From positions 4,216,001 through 4,280,000 of the forward strand of contig NC_063150.1 of assembly GCF_020921035.1 (NCBI RefSeq): DNA of 64,000 bases, written 5' to 3'. Shown here one piece after another: positions 12,746 through 27,880 of this stretch (within the stretch, counting starts at the first letter, position 1; the number at the start of each line of letters is the position of its first letter). This DNA is from Rhodamnia argentea. Its lineage: Eukaryota > Streptophyta > Magnoliopsida > Myrtales > Myrtaceae. The position numbers and the translations under genes were made by a program. The notes beneath the pieces are model-generated. The model was not told the origin of the DNA, ran no database searches, and saw only the letters and a program-made list of their open reading frames with translations.

Positions 12746-13143
12746 GTGCTTCATAGGGTCGAATGGACAAAGTTGTCAAGGGACGTTCTCATGTACATAC
12801 GGTTTCTTTTGCCGATGAAAGAAGCGGCGGGGACTAGCGTTCTCTCGCACAAGTGGCGAGATGTGTGGAAGCATGTGACATCTCGGGATTTCAATGTCTC
12901 GCCGGTTCTCAGCATTCGAGGTGCGCCAATGAACCCGGGCATTTTGGAAGTTCAATAGGGTCAAACATGTGTTGGAAGGGCACCGGGGCCGTCAACGGGA
13001 GGAGTTCCGGGGTTCGCGTCGTCCCGGACGAATCTTTCGGGCTTCGATTTGCTATTGCGAAGAAAGTGCAAATCCTCGAGGTAGATCTCACGCCCTACTG
13101 GCCTGGCCCTTTTATCGAACCAATTATACTTTCCCGCCTATAA
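12746..13143 (+). pseudogene. F-box/LRR (FBD-type) gene remnant with two frameshifts
   Basis: Three collinear pieces in three frames spell an F-box/LRR protein. An F-box-like start comes first (RDVLMYIRFLLPMKEAAG, then TSVLSHKWRDVWKHV). It is followed by RVKHVLEGHRGR, and then by the segment DESFGLRFAIAKKV plus QILEVDLTPYW. In intact relatives these are continuous. Changes of frame near 12958 and 13018, and a stop at 13141-13143, leave only the first third of such a gene. No LRR tail or FBD domain follows. F-box proteins act as substrate adaptors of SCF ubiquitin ligases, but this copy cannot make one. Confidence 0.75.
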
Positions 13144-14171
13144 ATTCTTCCTTTCTGTCAACCAAGGGACCTTTTTTTTTTTTAAATATTTTCATGAATA
13201 AGTGTATATATTATAGACTCATGAAATTCACCCGTACTCGTTTCTCTTTATGCTAGTTCTTGAACAAATCCCAACTTTTTTTTCTAGATTTCTTTTTTTA
13301 TAAAAGAAAATCTTTGGGAGAGAAGGGGAAATGTGAACTGCGAAGCAAAAGCATAATTTTTCCATAAATATTTCTTTAAATCGACGGTTGTGATTTGTAC
13401 AAAATTAAAAAAAATTACACCAAAATTATTTGTCTTAAAGAGCAATTGAGTCCTACATATTTTTAAAAAATCCAATTAAATCCTAAATCTTGTGTCCGGC
13501 TCCATTGCTTGTTCATCCAACCTTTGCTTACTTAGCGAATTGGAAAGCCAAAGTGGCTTTTCCAAAATATCTCTTGATCACACGAGATTCCACCTTCTCA
13601 GAAAAAGGTATATATTTAAAAGAAAAAAAAAGGAAGAGAAGTCAAATTTGAAAAGAAAATAAAACAAAAAAGCCATAAATTACCATTTTTTTTTGGTTTC
13701 CATTTCTATTTGTTCGGCTTTGTGGTTTTTATTCTTTTAACCATCGCTTTTTCCATTATCGTTTTTCTTTTTCGCCTTTCTCCTGGTCTCCGGCAAGTCC
13801 GACACTGCCATGTCGGCAAAAGGGGATAAGAAGTCGTCTGAAGGAGGAAAAAAAAAAGTTAAGATGCATGCCAAACATTCAAGATTCATGACCCGTTGTC
13901 AAGTGATATGAGCTCGATCGCTTCTTGGGCTGAACGTTCTAAAATTGTTGGTGTAATATTCCATAAAATTTTTCGAAAGACAATCAATGATGTTAGCATA
14001 ATAGAAAAAATTATTATTTCAGCCGGCGAGCTTGAGCCTCGCCTGTGGCCAGCCGTCATTTGATCAGAACTCACGATGGCCAGGCAAATCTTCTAGTGCA
14101 GTGTCTGAGTCATGGGCACTGAGACGAAGTCACCAACATTTGCAGAAAGAATTGATGAATGTCACTCTTAC
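13144..14171. other. Intergenic, no gene seen
   Basis: AT-rich DNA with several poly-A and poly-T runs. The short frames here have no family signature. I see no promoter or RNA gene that I can support. Confidence 0.5.
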
Positions 14172-14772
14172 GATTCTAGAGGACCGAGATTGATTCATGA
14201 AGAATAGAGATTTGAGGAGTTTAGAGTGGACATCACGACTAATAGAAGTCAGGTGCTTCAGTTTTCTGTTAAATAGAAACATTAGAAAGAATAGAATCAC
14301 AGTCTAGGAGGATTTAGTTAATTCTCACATTTCATACCGACATATCGGTTTCAGGTTTCAGCAATTTTCATTTTAACGACTCCCATCTCGGTCCATTGCC
14401 AACTCATATACTGGCGATCGTGCAATACGGCTCTTCCAAGAAAATTACTGTGTACTTCGCTCGAGGTATAAAAGTAATATTTTTTTTTTTTTGGGAGGGA
14501 GGAGAGTCGCAATGTCTGTTTACAATGTGTGAAATAGTGGCATCGGACCTTTGATGAGAGTTGTTAACATGAAAATTGCTGAAACATTGGACTGAATTGT
14601 CAATGTTATATGTGAGAACATACGAAAAACATCCTAATCTCTGATTATATTCTTGCTAATGTCTCTATAAGAGCGAAGCACCTAACTTCTATTATTCATG
14701 CCACCATGTCTATTTTAAACTCAGCTCCATAGGTCTTTCCTCTTGAAAATAAAATCTCCGTCCTCTAAAATC
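14172..14772. repeat. Long inverted repeat, arms about 230 bases, loop about 140
   Basis: Left arm 14172-14400 and right arm 14539-14772 are inverse copies. Shared landmarks are 'gattctagaggaccgagat', 'aatagaagtcaggtgcttc', 'acattagaaagaat', 'ttctcacat' and 'tttcagcaattttcat'; each appears reverse-complemented on the other side in mirrored order. The arms are diverged, roughly three quarters identical by eye. It has no coding frame. A foldback transposon is the likely origin; a transcript through it would form a long hairpin. Confidence 0.75.
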
Positions 14773-15542
14773 CTCTCCAGATCTCATCTATGTCTTTTAT
14801 ATCTCGCGTCTTGAGATTGGCGACGGACAATTTTGCGATCAATTTAAGTATACATAAATACTCGGCCTTCTGAACAAAATGAAGTATTATTTTTATACTA
14901 GTTAGATTGGATCAAAACACTAAATGAAAACTATTAATTGCAACTCATCCTAATCATAAAAGCGAGAGTCTTGATTCCACGCCATTTCATGCGAACCGTG
15001 GGATACTATTCTGACTATCATCACAATCAAGAACAAAAATAGTTAACGAATGAGAAAAGTGTCATCCTTAAACTTGGCTGAACTCGAGGACTTCAAAATA
15101 TTTAGAATGAAAAATAAAAAATGCGAAATTTTCTCCACATGAAAACTGATGCGCGTACCCGACGCAATGCGACGACGGCAACATTCTTAATTAGGAGCTC
15201 CCCTCGACCCCATCCCGGATCGGGAAAGCATTACGATTGTTGTGATTATTTAAGTCGCGAGAGCATGTTTGTAGAGAGAATGGAAACTCGCGGTGGTGGT
15301 TGTTGGGTGGGTGATCGAGAGTTGCTCGGCCGGTCACTATTCGGTCTCAAAGTGTCGGGGTCTTTTTCACGGTCGTGTCCGTGTCCAGGATAATTAGAGG
15401 ACCCATCTTCAGAAGAAAGAACAAATGAAAACGAAAGGTGGCGTGACATAAATCAAGATGTTTGGGACAGATGGATCTAATAGAGGAAAAGAGTGCTCTG
15501 CAATGTCATAAAACTTCGTTTTGGCAGGGTAATTGTTTCTTC

Positions 15543-15825
15543 TAGGGGTGTCAAAAAAGCTCGATCCGGCCCAAAAATTCATCTAATTTTTGGGACTTTT
15601 CTGGCCGGGCTTCGGTATTGTCCACGTAAGGCTCGGGCCAGGCCGGCTCCGGCTTTTTTGACACTAACTTTTTCTTTTTAATTTTTTTATATTCTTTCAT
15701 TTGACGTGCTTGTCAAGTACTTTTAATTCCAAAAAAAAAGGGAAAAAAAAAATCCGACCCAGCCCGAAGAGTTGGGGCATATGTAATTTGGGTTTGGGCC
15801 GAGATTCGGCCCGTTGACACCCCTG
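15543..15825. mobile_element. hAT-type MITE with 8-bp target duplication
   Basis: The terminal inverted repeats are TAGGGGTGTCAA at the left and, on the other strand, CAGGGGTGTCAA at the right. The flanking 8-base duplication GTTTCTTC is exact (15535-15542 and 15826-15833). Both features are diagnostic for the hAT superfamily. At 283 bases with no frame, it is non-autonomous. The perfect target duplication suggests a fairly recent insertion. Confidence 0.88.
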
Positions 15826-16122
15826 GTTTCTTCCGTTTGTTTTCTTCTTAGTCCAATTTTTTGTTTGTTTATCGAGCTCTAATTATTTACGGACACGACA
15901 CAGTCAAATTGAGGTCATTCTGCTTGACTCAAGCTTCAAATGTTTCAAGATGTTCGGGTTTTAGGACCGAGTGGGCCCCCGCCCACCCATGATGGCCTGA
16001 CCCGACTCAGCCCATGAACTGAAAAATTGCAAGTGAGAGAGGGAAGCATTGCAAGGATGAAAAAGGGGCATATTGTATGGCTGTTAATTCAATCGAGCGC
16101 GTGATTACGCTTTCCAACCATT

Positions 16123-16636
16123 TAACAATCTCCGCACACGTAAATTTGCAAATTAGCATGTTTTCCAAAAAATAATGTTTTTCTTTTCGTACGTGCCGCT
16201 CTCCGATTAACCAATTAAACCTTATCTATTTAAGGGAAGAAATAGGAAACATCACGAGCGAGAACACAACTAGAAGCAGGTGCGAACCACACTCCCTAGT
16301 TTGGCATATTCCTCTTCTGAAGTAAGTTGAACACGAGCCTCCCCACCGATCTTTCAACCAAGAGAATACAATCGTTGTAGCAATTTTACTCCCGACAATG
16401 ATTGCTTTGGATGCCACCAATTGTTGCGATACGATCAGCGCCTTGGGCCACAGCATCAGCAAAGCCAGAATTCCAATTTCCGGACTCTGTTGCCGCTCAA
16501 TCGCATGCCCGAAAGGTCATCCCGCTGAATAATCGCGTGTTTTCTCAGTGTTAAAAACTCAAGAAAAAAGTGGAGAACAGAAGCCAAAAACCTCAAATGG
16601 CCTGTAGATGAAAAGACAGGCAAAATGTTCTTATGC
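16123..16636 (-). pseudogene. Truncated DNA copy of the D-cysteine desulfhydrase gene
   Basis: This segment matches 7200-7850 of the intact gene, including intron sequence such as 'accaattaaaccttatcta' and both flanks of exons 3 and 4. The copy therefore arose at the DNA level, not from mRNA. The fragment with residues RDDLSGMRLSGNRVRKLEF (16475-16531) is still readable. Two internal deletions remove the end of exon 4, the intron border and the middle of exon 3, and small indels break the frame. The other eight exons are absent, so it cannot encode an enzyme. Confidence 0.9.
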
Positions 16637-16639
16637 ACT

Positions 16640-17100
16640 TAGAAAAAACAGGCACTGTTGAGATTTACGCAAACATAAAAAAGTTGTTGCTTGATTATGA
16701 GTGATTGCGTTGAAACTGCCATCCTCAGTGTTCTGGGATTTGGCCGTTTGTACTTCCAAGAAAAAGATTTCCATCGGACCAGCTAGATTGGATCCTAAAA
16801 CTAAAGGACCAAGGACTCAGCCTTCATTAATCACAAAACTGTGAGTTTTAATTCCCGACAAGTTTCCCATGAATCCCCGACAAAGCTATGGTCGGGAACT
16901 CGATCAGTATTCAAGGGTTCAATTGATCGGTTCCGATTCCTTTTCCATTATCACCTTAATTTGTTCGATGGATGCTGACGTGGTATTTTTCAAATTAATT
17001 GTGTCTCTTGCGTGACATTTTTATTATATTCTTCTTCAAATCTTAATTAATTATATTTAAAAAATTAAAAAAACTTAAATTTTATTTAAAAATAACAACA
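16640..17100. other. Intergenic, no gene seen
   Basis: AT-rich DNA. I see no coding, RNA or mobile-element signature that I can defend. Confidence 0.4.
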
Positions 17101-17119
17101 CTGAAAAAAAAAAAAGAAA

Positions 17120-17460
17120 GGGAATGGCGTAGCTCCAACAGCGTGGCGGCGCCACCGCCTATTGCCAGAGGGCCAACCCTTGACAGGCGCGAGCGAGACC
17201 TCTACGGCCCAAGCAAGGGTCAGGCCCAGATCTAGGTTGAGTGTACCTAGGTCTAAGCGATGCTAGCCCTCACTTGGGGCCAACGACCATTGTCCGATTT
17301 GGGCGAGGCATCGCCGACTCTCGCCCATATTTGATTGACGTTGGTTCTTGCCTGGGACTGTGAGGGCTGGTCCTCGCTAGACTTGTCAACCCTCGCTCAG
17401 ATCTGGGGTGAGGGTCGTGCACTCCCCCGCCTGCATGCCCTTGCCGAGGTATTTAGGCGA
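17120..17460. repeat. GC-rich island with degenerate 'gccctcgc' modules
   Basis: In contrast to the AT-rich surroundings, this stretch is GC-rich. It repeats motifs such as 'gccctcact', 'gggcgaggc', 'agatctgggg' and 'ccctcgct' on both strands, with no open frame of note. It looks like the interior of a non-autonomous DNA transposon. A somewhat similar GC-rich core occurs at 59640-59830, inside an inverted repeat. Confidence 0.4.
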
Positions 17461-18430
17461 CTCCAATAAGATGCACACATGAGCTCAAAGGTGGATTTGG
17501 ACTCTTCTTATCCCTGCGTCCCCAACGCTTTCGTTTTTTATTTGCTCATTGGCGAAATATCTCTCAAAAATGAAAAAAAAAAAAGAGAGGGGTTAAAGTT
17601 GGTTTATTAAACCATATGAACGAAAAGGTGAACATGAACAACAAGATATAAAATAAAATAACATAAGGACATTAATCTAAACTAAAACTTAATCGACCTT
17701 TTTATGCAAAAAGTCTATCATGATCTTTTTGGAGAAATCTCCACTGCATAAACGACTCTCGATTTCAAACAAAAAAAAAGGTCCTCGATAAAATACACAT
17801 TGCATGAAACAAGAACTCTTGATCATTGACATGATTCGTACATCTCTACTTCCGTTGTCAAACCATTTAACATGATATACTATCTATACGATCCTCATAA
17901 ATATTTTAATTTAGTCTAATGTAATCCTTGTAGTGAAAAGATCGTAAAGCGATTCAATTCAAAACTTGCAAAATCAAAAATAAAGAAAACTAGGCATTGG
18001 TTTCTTTATGAGTTTCCTAATAGTAATTTGGGTCGGATGGCGAGAAAGTACTCCACCGATGAAGCACGACATCGTTGTTTTCTTCAAAAGGGATGGAATA
18101 TGCCGCTATAATAAGACAGCAACATTAAGAGCTCTTGTCTTATAATTTCCGCAGTACGAATTTTATTTTTGGTCGGCACATTCTAGAGATCGAAAACGGG
18201 AAAAATTAAAAATAAAAGAAAAAAATTCCAAAGCAAAGGTGAACAGATGTACGCACTATGCATACAGTATCATAAGAGTTGGAGGGAAAAAAAAAGTCAA
18301 GTTAATGGAGAAGATTAAAATCAAAATCTAGTCAAACATAATACTGACAGAAAAGAGCGCTTGCGTTGACTTCTATGCAGCCTATCCGCACCCGCTCTCC
18401 CTCTCTGCTCTCGATTTGGAAGGAAGGAAC
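17461..18430. other. Intergenic upstream of CDKA, no gene seen
   Basis: AT-rich DNA with homopurine runs. The nearest useful signal is 'aaataaaaaggc' near 18434, possibly the TATA region of the CDKA promoter. Confidence 0.35.
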
Positions 18431-18431
18431 C

Positions 18432-19142
18432 AAATAAAAAGGCACACGCAAACCCGCAGAGGGAGAAGAAGACTCCGCGAGCGCTGGCGCTAAACACCCG
18501 CCATTTCTGCAACCAGGTACTTCTTCTTCTTCTTCTTCTTCTTCGTCACACCCCCTCACTTGCTCTGTCGAACGAGCGAGCCTGTCTTCTCCGGAATCTC
18601 TCAATCCGTACGCGCAATTCGATGCTGTAACGGCGATGGTCGAATGGTCCCTCTTAGTAAAATGGCGCAATGCGCGGCGGTCGATCACTGCTTCGCTTCG
18701 TCGTCTGCGGGTTCTGCGGCCGGACCTTGTTTGATTGGTGTTTGGGTCCGGTTCTGTTGCCTCTGGGATCTGATCTGTCTGCTTCTATGGCGTGAGCTGC
18801 GATTGAGAGCATTTTAGCGATTAGATTGTGCAGATCGTCGTCTCCTGTCGATTTTCAGAGTTTTGCCCATGTTAAAGTGCATAAGAAAAGCTTAATTAAG
18901 GTTTTGGCTCGGTAGTGCATGGGTTTCTTGTAGAAAACGTGGTGTGTTGCTGAAAGAGTGTGCAGCAGAGCAGAGTCGAGCTGAAAGATAGACGAGGTGT
19001 TCTTTTCCTGCATTGTCCACGGCATTGGGTTGGGTAACTAGTGTATTAGGAGCTGCTTTTATCATGTTTTTTTAAGTTCTCATTTAATTTAATATTCATA
19101 TAATGCAGTTCTGGCGCCAGAACGCCTTTTAACCTGGGCTGG
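18432..19142 (+). promoter_or_regulatory. CDKA promoter TATA-like element and split 5' leader
   Basis: A TATA-like 'aaataaaaaggc' near 18434 would place transcription start near 18465. A donor at 18517 ('aaccag|gtactt', followed by a TTC repeat) and an acceptor at 19107-19108 ('taatgcag|ttctgg') define an intron of about 590 bases within the 5' untranslated region. The second leader exon (19109-19142) runs straight into the start codon. Inferred from splice signals only. Confidence 0.5.
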
Positions 19143-23069
<3,927 letters not shown>

Positions 23070-23934
23070 TTATCTTTTTCCATTTGGTCAAGAGTGTTAT
23101 ATATTGGCGTGTGTAGGTGATTCTGCTCTTCTTTTGAGGTGTGAGTTGTGCTAGATCCCTCATATTCACTTGTTGCAGCTTCTCTGAAGCCTTGGACAAA
23201 TCAAGTAGAACTAAACTCGGCAGCATCAGATTTTCTTATCCATACCTTGGTGCTTGCTGATCCCATTTGTTTGAAGTATACATTAGTGGCTTTCCTTCTA
23301 CTATTGATTTGGATCTTCCATCTTTCCCCTTCCCCTTTTGTGATTTTGGCTTCATGGAAAGCATATTATTTCAAATGTCTTTGTCTTTTGGCATAAAAAC
23401 CGTACTCTTTTCTTTCGAAAAACTCTTCTTGGTCGTTATATTTGTTCCAGTTCCTCCTGCACCAGATGGTTTGATATCATACAAATTGTTCCGGCAACAT
23501 TAGTGTGCTTTTATGAAATATCATCATCTTCAGATGAAATTTGTCTTTCTCAAGCCATGGTTACTCTCCAGCTTCTGTATATCGTTCTTGCAAACTTCAT
23601 GGCAGAGTGTGGTTTATTTTTCTTCCTGTCTTTCTATTTGGCCCCCAAGCTAAGCAGTGGAAAAGTGTATTGCTAGCACAACTCCTCCAGGTCTTCAACG
23701 AACTACTTTCCCAGACGAGGGTATCAGTTTCCTGGAGCCTTCGTGTTGCCCTATGGTTCACCATAACTACCCACCCCCGTCACATGCCTGCCGTGCATCT
23801 GTCATTTGCGTTGATTATTGAACCGTCTTAGGACAGCTTTCTCCCAGTCTCTCATCTCTAAGTACTGTTCGCATATGTACTCCCAAGAATTGCTTTTGAG
23901 AAAACGTCAACATAATGTGGCCATGCTAGAGCGT

Positions 23935-24370
23935 GCGATAATTAATCCCGTCAAACAGGTGAATTGAATCGGATTTAAATCAAGTAATAAATAATTTGAC
24001 TCGAATAGATTTATTTAAGCCGTTTATAATCAATTTATTACATGTCGAATTTAATAAGCCATATTTAATCCTACTCATACTCAAATCATACCATACCAAA
24101 TATATTTAATTCAATTTATAAAAACTTATACCAAAACTGTGATGAGAATGCGGAGTGAGCGAACACGAAATTGAGTAAGGACGAGAGAGATGATGAGAAA
24201 GTCATACAAATATATTGAATAATAAGTAAGTTGTAGCCACTTATGACCTAATTAACATTCATATTATGTTTAGACCAATTTATTGAAGATAACTAGCTTA
24301 TATAACAATTCAGCCAACGATATATTATATGGTTAAAAAAATTGATTTATGACAAGTTTTGACGCAAAGA
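23935..24370. mobile_element. Possible Mutator-like MITE
   Basis: The ends carry inverse copies of a GTCAAA-based terminus: 'cccgtcaaacaggt' at the left and, on the other strand, GCGTCAAAACTTGTCATAAA at the right. The same terminus type bounds the element at 41997-45077 (TTTGTCAAAATGGGTCATAA). The interior is AT-rich with no frame. I could not find a matching target duplication, so the ends are approximate. Confidence 0.4.
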
Positions 24371-24507
24371 GAGATCAAAATTGTTATTGTCAAATCGGTA
24401 CACAGGAATGTTAAGTACGAGAGGATCATGCAATGGAGAGTCCCTTCTCGACATCCAGCGTTCAATCTCCATCCATCAGCTACCTGTCCGATACCGCCAC
24501 ACGGAAT

Positions 24508-25124
24508 TCAGAATGCAGAACCGGAGCCTCTCGTCTTTCCCATCAACACATCCTTGGCCTCGTTGATCTTGGAAGCCAGATATTGGCTCCCGCCGGCATC
24601 CGGGTGATTCGCCGCCACCACTCTCCTATAAGCCTCCTTTATCTTCTGCATGGCCGCATGCTCTCTGTCATCAATTTCACAGCATCAGCCAACGCAAGTC
24701 GCACAGGTCAAAGACTAGAACGAGATGGGAAAAAAGAACGTGAGTGAAGGAATTGCACGGCGCTCAATATTTCAGGCGCAGATAAGACGTGGATTGCCCG
24801 GACTTGGTGCCGGGACCAAAATTTACCTTACTCCTAGGATCAAGGCGGCCTCGCGGCGGGTCATGGCGGGCTGGAACCCACCGGGGTAGAATCTCCGGAT
24901 GCGCGGGATTGCCGGGCGCGCCTTGAACGCCTGCCACGCTGCGATCATGTATCTCCCACCCAACGCGGCGGCCGCCACGGTGGCGCCCACCACGAAAGGC
25001 GACGTGACCGATGCCTGATCAACGAAACACGATAAAATCTCTGTCATATTCCATTGCCACGCTCAACTCAACCCTGAAAACCAAACAGCGTGAGAAAATA
25101 GGCTGCAATTGAACTACTTACCAT
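24508..25124 (-). CDS. TIM14: TIM14/PAM18 J-domain subunit of the mitochondrial import motor
   Basis: Tim14 sits in the inner mitochondrial membrane and stimulates matrix Hsp70 as part of the TIM23 import motor. Three exons on the minus strand: 25124-25122 (the ATG alone), 25014-24827, 24664-24508; 348 nt, 115 residues, close to the usual 112. A membrane segment lies at about residues 6-30 (VVGATVAAAALGGRYMIAAW). It is followed by FKARP, the conserved GGFQPAMTRREAALILGVR, the J-domain HPD triad (residues 84-86, in AANHPDAGGS) and the family-typical end KINEAKDVL...GKTRGSGSAF. As in other plant Tim14 genes, the N-terminus faces the intermembrane space without a cleaved presequence (family knowledge). 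The intron directly after ATG is read from CATTGG-side signals: ATG|GTAAGT and ATCAG|GCATCG. Confidence 0.93.
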
Positions 25125-25708
25125 TGCGAAATCCGCGAAAACTCCACTTCAACAGCTGCGGAAAATAAACAAAATCCCAAGCAGACGAGCGAAATCAAAT
25201 AGCAGGAACCAGCAGCGACGTGCAGAGGCTGATTCTCGGAAGTTATAAACCGACCTTTCTTTGTGAAGGAACGATATTTAATACAAGAACTATGACGCTA
25301 GAGTTTGGAGCTTGTGCGGCAAGAAAGAAGCCTCCAGATGCTATTACTGCCTTTTTTCTTTAGTTTACCGAAAAGAAAACGAGAGGGAGGCGGCGCCGTA
25401 TGTTTCAACGAGGAAAGAAAGGATGCTGGGAATTGGGCCCTGGCCCGGGCCCTACGGCCCGCTTATTCTCCGGGTTGGGCTGGCCGGAAAGTTTGGGCTT
25501 TGGACATTCATTTCAATTTTTTCCCTTGAAGAAAATTGGGATGAATCTTTCGTTTGATTTGAGAACCTACGTGCTTGCTTCCGTGGCTTTTTTGAATCTT
25601 CAAGTCAAATAGACCCGGAAATTAGGTGGGAACTTTTCAATGTCGATTGTTAGAGAGGTTTTAATAGTGAAGAAAAGTTTGATTTGGTAAGAGTAATTAC
25701 TGCACGGA
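25125..25708. other. Intergenic, TIM14 upstream region
   Basis: Contains the probable TIM14 5' leader and promoter (minus strand, above 25124). A GC-rich patch at about 25430-25500 ('ggcccgggccc') has no convincing frame. Confidence 0.4.
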
Positions 25709-25951
25709 GGAAAATGACACAAATGTATGAATTTTAACCCAATATACAATATAGTCACTAAATTTTAACCTAATATTCAATATAGTCCGTGAATTTTTAA
25801 TTTGTTCAGTGTTGTCCTTATACTTTGATACATGTCCAATATGGTCCTTGGACTATAACAAATGTTAAATATAAAATTAAATAGATTAAAAGTTCATGGA
25901 TCACATTGCATATTGAGCCAAAGTTGATGGATCATTTGTCTTATTTTTCCT
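25709..25951. mobile_element. Foldback MITE
   Basis: Begins 'ggaaaatgacacaaatg' and ends with the inverse-type 'catttgtcttatttttcc'. The interior repeats 'caatatagtc' modules toward the centre and mirrored modules ('cattgcatattgagccaaag') afterwards. It is about 243 bases long with no frame. The same module family occurs in the larger repeat at 9060-10200. Confidence 0.6.
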
Positions 25952-27880
25952 TCTATTGGGACATGGTGAGTCAACCACGACCACGAGGCGGTGGCTAGTT
26001 AAAAGAAAAGAACAGTCTATGAGGAGATGAGTTTGCAACCTCGCGATGTCCGTAGAATTCTCGAAGCTCGCGTAGCGTCAACGAACGGGACATCATGTCA
26101 TGGAGCTTCGTCGGAAACTCACCTGAAAACCCAAAATTAAAATACACAACAATGTGTTCCCCCAACAGTCCGGCCCCCTGGACCTATGGCCACATATTTG
26201 TAAGGTTTTGAAGACTCGGTCATCCCGGGATCGAGCACATGTCTCCTGTTGTGAACGGTCTTAGTCCGGGTTCTGAAATTACAAATCTAACCACTAACCA
26301 ACGTCACGTGTACGTTGATACCACTTTTTTTTTTTTATTATTATTATTATTATCGTTTTTTATGTTCCCTTTTTATTTTTATTTTTTATTTTTTTGAATT
26401 AAACAGATGAGTGTGAATCTGAGGATAATAGTCAGACAACTCACATCGGTGTCATGCAAGTTGCGGACGCCTAGTCTGGACCGAACACAACTGGAGCGAA
26501 TTTCTGCCTCGCCTTCGAATCCCTTGACCCACAAAAATGTCTTGCAAGTTGGGGACGTCAAATTTTTTTTTTTTCAAATTCGCTCGGTCGGATCCATCCC
26601 AGCTGTCCGATCCATATCACATAAATTTTCTTATGTGAAACTTACACGTCATCTGGATGATCAATGGCCGTTCGAACTCGGTCATCCAGTAGACCCCGCC
26701 TTTGGACAAGAAAGTAATGTTCTAATGTATGACCGAACAATGGAACTACGTGGCCTACTTTCAGTTGTTTGCGAGCCTAGATCATTCAAGTATCGTACCG
26801 ATTTACACAAAGACTAGGTCAAACTTTATGTATCCACTTATCTAGATAATAAGGGTTTTTCGAGTCTATACGATACGGGTTATTATAAGTTTATAATAAG
26901 GGGATCTCAATCTCATATCATGGTAATTCCATCCCCCAATGTGTACGATGCGAGCTTTGACCAAAAGGTGTCTTTTCTCTCCTTTTTTTTTCCCCTTAAT
27001 TTAGTATTTTTCCTGAACTTATTAGTTATCAAATCAGGAACAAAGAAAAGGGATTCGGGTCTTACGAGGACGGCGGGACACGAAGTGGGACTAAGGTATA
27101 ATTCGGGATTTGGGTTTGAACAGGAGCTTCGACAAATAATCAAATAAAACAAATGCGAGTCCGAGATAGAGAAAATAATATAATTTATGCATACTGCAGA
27201 AAATAAATGTGACGCTTTTTACAATTTAAAAAAAAAACTCATTTTTAAACAAATAAATAAATTTAAATAAAAAGCGAATGAAAAGTCAAAGAGGCGTTTT
27301 TCTTGGGTCAAGCCTTTGTCGGATCGTCCCACCACCCTCTCAACGCCAGTCCAGGCAACTTCCTACGAAAGCTGCCTACTCAAGTAATGCCAAAATTTCG
27401 ACCCAAAAAAAAAAAAAAGTAATGCCAAAATTGTTCGACCCAAAAAAAGAAGAAGCAATGCCAAAATTTGACAAAAAAAAAAAAAATAATACCCAAAAAG
27501 ATAAGAATTATAAATAATATCAATTTATTCTGAATCTTAACCATTAGATTGATGTATCCGACACCTACTGATGTGATGGAAAATAATTACAAGGTCATCC
27601 AAAAATATTATAACTTGTCTTCAACTTATTTGGTAAAAAAAATATTTTTTCGATAATTTTTTAAGTTTTTGTTTTCGACGATTTTTTTAAGTTAGCGAGT
27701 CTGTTTAAACTTTGATCGTTAATATGTCCATTCGGTCAACAAAATAGATTTGGCAGGTTAAGTTTTAGTTTCGATATGCTTGCAGTGCTCGTTAATTTGT
27801 TTCCGCACGACGTGAGAAAGAATCCAGTTCTTTTCCTTTCCAGCTAAGAGGTCTTCCTTTCTTTCTTTTTTTTTCACCTG
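25952..27880. other. Intergenic, low-complexity and AT-rich
   Basis: Includes a (TTA/ATT) run at 26330-26355, several poly-A and poly-T tracts, and three short imperfect repeats of 'atgccaaaattt...gacccaaaaaa' at 27385-27480. The 136-residue frame at 26407-26817 shows no known domain. Confidence 0.45.

Noticed and set aside
26407-26817. 136-residue plus-strand frame
   Set aside because: Contains a poly-T-derived FFFFQ run and no recognisable domain; looks like chance.
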